This document shows, in pieces, positions 58,510 through 64,000 of a stretch of 64,000 bases of DNA. The DNA lies in NCBI GenBank assembly GCA_963830065.1, contig CAWHLA010000011.1, forward strand, positions 62,001-126,000, in the 5' to 3' direction. Origin of the DNA: JACCZR01 sp963830065 (GTDB lineage: Bacteria > Actinomycetota > Thermoleophilia > Solirubrobacterales > Thermoleophilaceae). The position numbers were made by a program, and so were the translations under genes. Under the pieces are notes generated by a model. The model saw only the letters and a program-made list of their open reading frames with translations, made no database searches and was not told the DNA's origin. Every line of letters starts with the position of its first letter. Positions within the stretch are counted from its first letter, which is position 1.

Positions 58510-59013
58510 CTAGCGGGCGTCTACGGGCCCGATGGTGCTGCTGCTGCTGCCGACCTCGGCCTCTTCGCCCTCGCGGCCTTGGAGGCGGTCGCGGCCGCGT
58601 TGGACGGCGGCGATGAACTTCTGAAGGTTGACCTCGAGCGTGTTGAGGATGTCGTCGGCGTAGTCCTCGGCGCCCAGTCGGATCTCGCGCTCACGAGCGC
58701 GGGCGTCCTCGACGATGTCCTCGGCCTGGCGCTCGGCCTGCTTGACGATCTCCTCCTCGCCGATGAGGCGGTTCTGCTCGTCGCGGGCCTCCTTGACGAT
58801 GCGCTCGGCCTCGCGCTTGGCCTCGGCCAGCATCTCCTGGCGCTCCTTGACGATCCAGCGGGCCTGCTTGATCTCCTCGGGGATCGTGGCCCGCATCTGG
58901 TCGAGGATGTCGTAGACCTCCTCCTTGTCCACGCGCACCTGGTCCGTCAGCGGCACGGGCTTGGAGTTGTGGATCGTGTCGTCCAGCTTGTCGATCAGTA
59001 CCAAGACGTCCAT
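58510..59013 (-). CDS. DivIVA-like / ATP-synthase-B-like coiled-coil protein
   Basis: 167 residues, almost all coiled coil (EEIKQARWIVKERQEMLAEAKREAERIVKEA, RQAEDIVEDARAREREI), with an N-terminal piece MDVLVLIDKLDDTIHNSKPVPLTDQVRVD similar to actinobacterial proteins encoded near coaD and yceD (Rv2927c type). These are linked to cell-pole or wall growth by similarity to DivIVA. It ends in a Ser/Gly tail. Confidence 0.8.
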   Translation of the reverse strand: MDVLVLIDKLDDTIHNSKPVPLTDQVRVDKEEVYDILDQMRATIPEEIKQARWIVKERQEMLAEAKREAERIVKEARDEQNRLIGEEEIVKQAERQAEDIVEDARAREREIRLGAEDYADDILNTLEVNLQKFIAAVQRGRDRLQGREGEEAEVGSSSSTIGPVDAR

Positions 59014-59022
59014 ACGCGGTCC

Positions 59023-59562
59023 CTAGTTTCCCTGTTTTCCGAGCCGTTCCTGCAAGGCCTCTGCCACGGCGTCGGGCGCGAGGCCCGAGGTATCGCCGCC
59101 GAACATCGCCAGCTCCTTGATTCCCGATGAGCTGAGGAAGGAGAACTGGGGCGTGGCCATGAGGTAGATGCTCTCGATGTCGGGGGCCATCTTTCGGTTC
59201 AGCTGGTTCATCTCGAACTCGTACTCGAAGTCCGAGATCGCTCTGAGGCCTTTGACGATAGCCCTGGCTCCGTGCTCGCGGGCGAAATCGACGAGGAGCG
59301 TACTAAAGGTTTCCACCTGCACATTGCCCAGTTCCGCGACTTCCGCCTCGATGAAAGCGACGCGCTCCTCGGCGGTGAACACGGTCTTCTGCTTGCGCAC
59401 CGGCTGGTTGACCACCCCGACCACCACTTGATCGAACACGGAGGCGGCCCGGCCGATGATGTCGAGGTGGCCGAAGGTGACGGGGTCGTAGGACCCTGGG
59501 CAGAGGGCCGTGCCCCCGTTGCGCTCAGCCGCCACGGTGGATGGCGATCCTGGTGTCGCCAT
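59023..59562 (-). CDS. coaD: Phosphopantetheine adenylyltransferase
   Basis: 179 residues. It adenylates 4'-phosphopantetheine in CoA synthesis. ALCPGSYDPVTFGHLDIIGRA holds the nucleotide-binding TxxH (His32); ARAIVKGLRAISDFEYEFEMNQLN and YLMATPQFSFLSSSGIKEL hold the substrate and nucleotide loops. ATG 59562 gives an overlap of 38 bases with rsmD; GTG 59535 is an alternative. Next to rsmD as in most bacteria. Confidence 0.94.
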   Translation of the reverse strand: MATPGSPSTVAAERNGGTALCPGSYDPVTFGHLDIIGRAASVFDQVVVGVVNQPVRKQKTVFTAEERVAFIEAEVAELGNVQVETFSTLLVDFAREHGARAIVKGLRAISDFEYEFEMNQLNRKMAPDIESIYLMATPQFSFLSSSGIKELAMFGGDTSGLAPDAVAEALQERLGKQGN

Positions 59563-60049
59563 AGGTGCGCTCGGTCACCAGCGGGAGGGCCAGCGAGAGC
59601 GGGGCGCGCTTGTCGGACTCGGTCACGATGCGGGCTTGGGGTGAGAGGACGGCGGGCAAGAGCTCGGACAGGGGGCCGGTTACCCGGGCCGCGAGATCAT
59701 AGGGCGGGTCGGCGAACACGAGGTCGAAGGTCCGATCGGCGGCGGCGAGCCAGCGCAGCGCGTCGCGCCGGCTGACCTCTGCCTCGGCCCCCAGCTCGTC
59801 GAGGTTGCGGCGCACGGCGGCGACCGCACGGGGGGAGCTGTCGACGAAGGTCGCGGAGGACGCGCCCCGCGACAGCGCCTCGATTCCCAGGGCGCCCGAG
59901 CCCGCGAACAGGTCGAGCACCCGCAGGCCCTCGATAGGCCCCAGGATGGAGAACAGCGCCTCCCTGACCCGATCTGCGGTGGGCCGCGTGTGGGTGCCCT
60001 TGGGGGCGCGGATCGGGCGCCCCTTGAACGCCCCGGCAACGACCCGCAC
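59525..60049 (-). CDS. rsmD: 16S rRNA (guanine-966-N2)-methyltransferase
   Basis: 174 residues. MRVVAGAFKGRPIRAPKGTHTRPTADRVREALFSIL is the family N-terminus, VLDLFAGSGALGIEALSRGA the SAM motif I, and FDLVFADPPYDLA the catalytic (D/N)PPY motif. It makes m2G966 on the small subunit. It overlaps coaD. Confidence 0.93.
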   Translation of the reverse strand: MRVVAGAFKGRPIRAPKGTHTRPTADRVREALFSILGPIEGLRVLDLFAGSGALGIEALSRGASSATFVDSSPRAVAAVRRNLDELGAEAEVSRRDALRWLAAADRTFDLVFADPPYDLAARVTGPLSELLPAVLSPQARIVTESDKRAPLSLALPLVTERTYGDTRIAIHRGG

Positions 60050-60052
60050 GGG

Positions 60053-60556
60053 TCAGGTCACGAGCTGGGCTTCGATCCGCGGCGGCTCGGTCAGCGTCTG
60101 CAGGACCGTGCAGTAGCGCTCGGTCTTATCGACCAGCGACGCCAGCTGCTCCTCGCTCGCCCCGGGCGCGTCTATCTCGAAGCGCAGCCGGATGGCCGCG
60201 AAGCCGACGGGCGCCTCGCGGTTGGTGCCCAGCGTGCCGGCCAGGTCCAGGTCGCCGTCGACAACCGTCTCGATGCGGCTCGCCTCGATGCCCATGGCCT
60301 CGGCCACCATCTGGCAGGTGATCTGAGCGCAGGCGGCCAGGGCCCCCAGCAGGAGGTCGCCCGAGCAGGCCCCCTCCCCCGGCCCACCCACGCCCGGGTG
60401 GGCTTCGGCCGCCTGGATCGCCCGCCCGAGGTCCACCGAGCAGGACACCGGCTGGTCCTCCTGCCCGCTCCGCGCGGTGAGCGTGATCAGCGAGGCCTGC
60501 GGGTCGGCGCGGTAGCGCTCCTTGATCGGCTTCTGGACGGTGCGCAGGTCCATCAT
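60053..60556 (-). CDS. OsmC-family protein
   Basis: 167 residues from ATG 60556. The fold is recognisable: an N-terminal strand part (MMDLRTVQKPIKERYRADP), GACSGDLLLGALAACAQITCQMVAEAMG with Cys residues in the helix that normally holds the peroxidatic Cys, and ERYCTVLQTL at the end. OsmC/Ohr proteins reduce organic hydroperoxides; the CSGDLLLGALAACAQ spacing is of the OsmC-like side group, so the activity is not certain. The start overlaps the VOC stop (TGATG). Confidence 0.82.
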   Translation of the reverse strand: MMDLRTVQKPIKERYRADPQASLITLTARSGQEDQPVSCSVDLGRAIQAAEAHPGVGGPGEGACSGDLLLGALAACAQITCQMVAEAMGIEASRIETVVDGDLDLAGTLGTNREAPVGFAAIRLRFEIDAPGASEEQLASLVDKTERYCTVLQTLTEPPRIEAQLVT

Positions 60557-60927
60557 CACTCCGGCCGGTGGCACACGGCTTCGACGTTGTTGCCTTCGAG
60601 GTCGAGCACGAACGCCCCGTAGTAGTTGGGGTGGTAGATCTCGCGGCTGCCCGGGGCGCCGTTGTCCCGGCCCCCGGCGGCGAGGGCGGCCTCGTGGAAG
60701 CGGTCGACCGTGGCGCGGTCGGGAGCCTCGAAGGCCACGTGGACGTCGGTGGACGTCGTCCGCCCGCGGGAGGCGACCCAGAACCAGGGTTTCTGGCCAT
60801 CGCCGAAGCCGCAGGCCACGTCCGGCACCCGCATGATCGGCGCGACTCCGAGCGGGGCCAGGGCCTTGGTGAAGAACTCCACCGAGGCGTCGAGGTCGGC
60901 GACCTCCAGTCCCAGATGGTCGAGCAC
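60556..60927 (-). CDS. VOC-superfamily protein
   Basis: 123 residues from GTG 60927 (an in-frame TTG 60951 is the alternative). LDHLGLEVADLDASVEFFTKAL is the opening, DVHVAFEAPDRATVDRFHEAAL the middle, and YYGAFVLDLEGNNVEAVCH the metal-binding end. The metal-dependent superfamily includes glyoxalases and extradiol dioxygenases; the substrate is unknown. Coupled to the OsmC gene. Confidence 0.82.
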   Translation of the reverse strand: MLDHLGLEVADLDASVEFFTKALAPLGVAPIMRVPDVACGFGDGQKPWFWVASRGRTTSTDVHVAFEAPDRATVDRFHEAALAAGGRDNGAPGSREIYHPNYYGAFVLDLEGNNVEAVCHRPE

Positions 60928-60961
60928 TGGCCGATCATACGGCCCCGCCAACGAGCCGCCG

Positions 60962-63014
60962 CTAGGCGGCGATCGGGTCCAGCTCAGAGCCGAAGCGCTC
61001 GGCCACCGCCGCCCTCAGCAGGTCGTCCTCCTCTGACTCCAGCCGCCGCGCCCACTCGGTGGCGCGCTCCAGCAGTGGCGCGTCCTCGGGCAGCGACGCC
61101 ACCTTCAGCTCGGGCAGGCCGTGCTGGCGGGTGCCCAGCACGTCGCCGGCGCCGCGCAGCTCCAGGTCGATCTCGGCCAGCTTGAAGCCGTCGCGCTCGG
61201 TGGCCATGGCCTTCAGCCGCGGCAGCTTGGGGTCGCCGAACAGGATGCACATCGACTCGTGGCCGCCGCGGCCCACCCGCCCGCGCAGCTGGTGCAGCTG
61301 CGAGAGCCCGTAGCGCTCGGCCGCCTCGATCAGCATCACCGTCGCGTTGGGCACGTCGATGCCCACCTCGATCACGCTGGTGGCCACCAGCACGTCCGCT
61401 TCGCCGGCGGCGAACGACTGCATCGCCCCGGCCTTCGCCGTGCTGGGCATCTGGCCGTGGATCAGCTCCACGCGCTGCTCGGCGAACTCGGTGCTGCGCA
61501 GGCGCTCGAACTCGGCGGTTGCCGCCCGGGCCTGAAGCGCCTCCGACTCCTCGACCAGCGGGCAGACCACGAAGCACTGGCGGCCCGCGGCGATCTCCTC
61601 CCGGATCCGCTCGTACGCACGCTTGCGGGCCCGCTCCCCGTCCACCACGTGGGTCTCGACCGGATGCCGGCCGGCGGGCAGCTCGCGCAGCACGGTGGCG
61701 TCGAGGTCCCCGTAGGCGGTCAGGGACAGCGTGCGCGGGATCGGAGTGGCGGTCATGTGCAGCGCGTGCGGCACCAGCCCCTCCGGCGCCTTGGCGTCCA
61801 GCGCCGCGCGCTGGCGCACGCCGAAGCGGTGCTGCTCGTCGACCACCACCAGCCCCAGCGAGGCGAAGCGCACCGGCTCCTCGATCAGCGCGTGGGTGCC
61901 CGACCACCAGTCCCAGCTCGCCCGAAGCGAGCCGGTCGGTCAGGTCCCGGCGCCGCGCGGCGCTGGTCGATCCGGTGAGGAGCTCCACCGGCACCGTTCC
62001 CCCGAGCAGCCGGTCGAGCGTGAGCAGGTGCTGCTCGGCCAGCGTCTCGGTCGGCGCCATCAGCGCGGCCTGGCGGCCGCTCTCCACGGCGCGGAGCATC
62101 GCGCCCAGGGCCACGACGGTCTTGCCCGAGCCGACCTCGCCCATCAGCAGCCTCTGCATGGGCCGCTCGCCGGCCAGGTCGCGGTCGATCTGCTCGCGCG
62201 CCCGGGCCTGGTCGCCGGTCAGCTCGAACGGCAGCGTCTTCGTCCATGGGTCGACGAGCTCGCCCGTCGGCTCCAGGGCCGCGGCCCGCCGCGTCTGGTG
62301 GCGGCGGCGCCGCCGCCCGGCCACCGCGAGCTGGAGCAGAAGCAGCTCCTCCAGCGCCAGGCGCTCGCGGCCCGCGCCGGCCTCGCCCTCGTGGTCGGGG
62401 AAGTGCACACCGGTCAGGGCCGCCGCGCGGTCGGGCAGGCGCTCGGCCGCCCTCAGGGCCGCGGGCAGCGGCTCCACTACGTCGGTGAACCGGTCGAAGT
62501 GCTCCCACACCAGCTGGCGCAGCTGAGCGGCGGTGATCCCCTCGGTGGCCGGGTAGAGCGGCACCTGGCCGGTCCCGGGCGCCGGGGCGACGCCGTTGAG
62601 GGGCTCGAACTCCTCGACCCAGAACTGGTTGCGGTCTTGGCGCTTGCCGTACAGGAGCACGCCGGTCCCCTCCGCCAGCCGGCGCGCGACCCACGGCTGG
62701 TTGAACCACACGGCCAGCATCGGGCCCGTGTCGTCGGCCACCTTCGCCTCCACCCTCCGGCCGCGGCGGTTGCGCATCGGCCGGGTGGTGACGCTGCGCA
62801 CCGTCACCGCCACAGCGGCGCGGTCGCCGGGGCGCAGGTCGGCCACCTTCTTGCCGGCCCGCTCGGCGTGCTCGCGGGGCAGGTGGGCCAGCAGGTCGCC
62901 CACGGTCTCGATCCCGAGCGAGGCCAGCGCCTTGCCGGCCTTGCCCGGGAGCGTGACCGGCTCGCTCAGCCGGCTGGGCCGCGGCAGCGAGCGCAGCTCG
63001 GCGTCGAGCTTCAG
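60962..63014 (-). pseudogene. recG: ATP-dependent DNA helicase RecG, one frameshift
   Basis: About 680 residues in two frames. N-terminal wedge domain (VGDLLAHLPREHAERAGKKVADL, MRNRRGRRVEAKV), then Walker A LLMGEVGSGKTVVALGAML and MAPTETLAEQHLLTLDRLL; the frame breaks after GELGLVVG and resumes as LIEEPVRFASLGLVVVDEQHRFGVRQR, then TATPIPRTL, ATSVIEVGIDVPNATVM and QLRGRVGRGG. One extra base at 61899-61901 explains it. RecG remodels stalled forks. The start codon is not standard: CTG 63014 is plausible, and the first GTG is 62903. Confidence 0.8.
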
Positions 63015-63082
63015 CTCGTCGGTGCTGGCGAAGGCGGTGGCGATGTGCAGATGATCGGCTGAGGCGCAGACGGCAGCGCGCG

Positions 63083-64000
63083 CTATTCAGCGCTGAGGAG
63101 CCACCACCACGCCGGCTGGTCGCCCTGCTGGAAGTCCAGCTCGACCCCGTCGGGCATCAGGGTCTCCAGCCCCGCCTCGTCCAGCGGCGCGTCCTCTCCG
63201 GCCAGGACGGTCAGCAGCTCGGCGTCCGCGGCCACCCGCCGGACGGTCTCGGCGAAGGTCTCCGCCGGGTCGCCCCATGCCACCAGCTCGTCGCCGGCGT
63301 AGCCCACGGCGTGGCCCACCGAGAAGCGGCCCTGGGGGTCGTCCTTGGCCGCGGGAGCGACACCGCCCAGCGCCAGCGCGTCGGTGGCCTCGGCCACGGC
63401 GGCGGCGTTGGACTCGCAGGCCTCGCGAGGATCGAAGGAGAGGAGCGCGGCCAGGCCCTCCTGGGCCGCGGTGGTGGGCACCACGCGCGCGGGCTTCTCC
63501 GACAGCTCGGCCGCCCGCTCCGCCGCCAGGATCACGTTCGGGCTGTTGGGCAGAACGACGACCTCCTGGGCGGGCACGTCGCGGATGCCCGCCAGCAGCT
63601 CGTAGGTCGAGGGGTTCAGCGTCGGCCCGCCGTCCAGCACCCGGGCGCCGAGCCCCTCGTAGAGGCGGGCCATGCCGACGCCGCTGGCCACCGCCAGGAC
63701 GCCGCACAGCGTCTCTGGGGCGGCCTCGGGCGGGCCGCCCACGCGTGCGCTGCGCTCGGCCACCTGCTCGCGCATATCGGCCACGTCGAGCCGCGAGACC
63801 TCGCCCGCGGGCTCGAACAGCGCCACCGCCCTCTCGGGCTCGTCGGTGTGTACGTGCACCCGCAGCGTGCGCTCGTCGCCCACCACCAGCACCGAGTCGC
63901 CGATCTGCTCCAGCGAGCGCTCGAAGCCGTGGGCCTCCAGCCCGATGCCGGTGACGGCGAAGTTGGTGCAGAAGCGGAACTGGCTCGACTCGTGGTGGGG
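63083..64000 (-). CDS. DAK2-domain protein, C-terminal part (runs off the window)
   Basis: The last 305 residues are visible. They match the YloV/FakA type: FRFCTNFAVTGIGLEAHGFERSLEQIGDSVLVVGDERTLRVHVHTDEP is the middle linker, VLAVASGVGMARLYEGLGARVLDGGPTLNPSTYELL the C-terminal fatty-acid-kinase half, and VVVLPNSPNVILAAERAAELS follows. In Gram-positives FakA phosphorylates fatty acids for phospholipid synthesis with PlsX, but these family members are often annotated only as DAK phosphatase. recG follows. Confidence 0.85.
   Translation of the reverse strand, partial: PHHESSQFRFCTNFAVTGIGLEAHGFERSLEQIGDSVLVVGDERTLRVHVHTDEPERAVALFEPAGEVSRLDVADMREQVAERSARVGGPPEAAPETLCGVLAVASGVGMARLYEGLGARVLDGGPTLNPSTYELLAGIRDVPAQEVVVLPNSPNVILAAERAAELSEKPARVVPTTAAQEGLAALLSFDPREACESNAAAVAEATDALALGGVAPAAKDDPQGRFSVGHAVGYAGDELVAWGDPAETFAETVRRVAADAELLTVLAGEDAPLDEAGLETLMPDGVELDFQQGDQPAWWWLLSAE

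Overview
The window is very GC-rich bacterial DNA with frequent GTG starts and start/stop overlaps of 1 to 4 bases. Gene content points to an actinobacterium, most likely class Thermoleophilia (Solirubrobacterales-like). The evidence is the order DAK2 - recG - rsmD - coaD - DivIVA-like - yceD - rpmF - plsX - acpP - rnc - smc - ftsY ... ffh - rpsP - khpA - rimM - trmD - rplS - lepB - rnhB - yraN - comM - dprA, plus a WhiG-type sigma factor beside xerC and secreted RTX proteins with basic tails. The taxonomic call is an inference; there is no rRNA gene to anchor it.

Layout. (1) 1-7 kb is an accessory segment. It holds the edge of a gene behind a structured leader, an exported RTX protein, three tandem tiny secreted peptides, and a remnant phage packaging block (terminase large subunit, small DNA-binding protein, HNH nuclease, truncated genes) that stops at a tRNA 3' fragment. 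(2) 7-14.4 kb holds an epimerase, an acetate unit (acs, actP, DUF485 protein) and small hypothetical genes. (3) 14.4-17 kb is a 2.5-kb insert between an intact tRNA-Cys and a second copy of its 3' half. (4) 17-29 kb holds an acyl-CoA carboxylase subunit, an AlkZ-like protein, a CsoR repressor with its operator, tRNA-Gly, a MarR-MFS pair, an EF-G paralogue, a sigma factor broken by frameshifts, xerC and an L,D-transpeptidase. (5) 29-41 kb holds an acyltransferase-epimerase pair, folate, branched-chain amino acid and thiamine genes, and dprA-comM-yraN. (6) 41-64 kb is the conserved ribosome, secretion, lipid and chromosome-segregation core on the minus strand.

The core is a long run of co-directional, often coupled genes that joins translation (S16, L19, L32, RimM, TrmD, RsmD, KhpA), protein targeting (Ffh, FtsY, LepB), phospholipid and acyl-carrier synthesis (PlsX, ACP, CoaD) and chromosome maintenance (SMC, RecG). 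Several genes (sigma factor, recG, yceD, an RTX protein, two small genes) are interrupted by single-base frameshifts while both sides still read as good protein. That pattern suits consensus indels better than decay, but the raw data would have to decide.

The most unusual features are the three secreted peptides sharing a CTG...DRPASC motif, a three-copy palindrome with a fixed GTGTGCGC downstream box, the tRNA-Cys island with a covarying T-stem, an RNase III lacking two active-site acidic residues, and long acidic tails on both S16 and L19.
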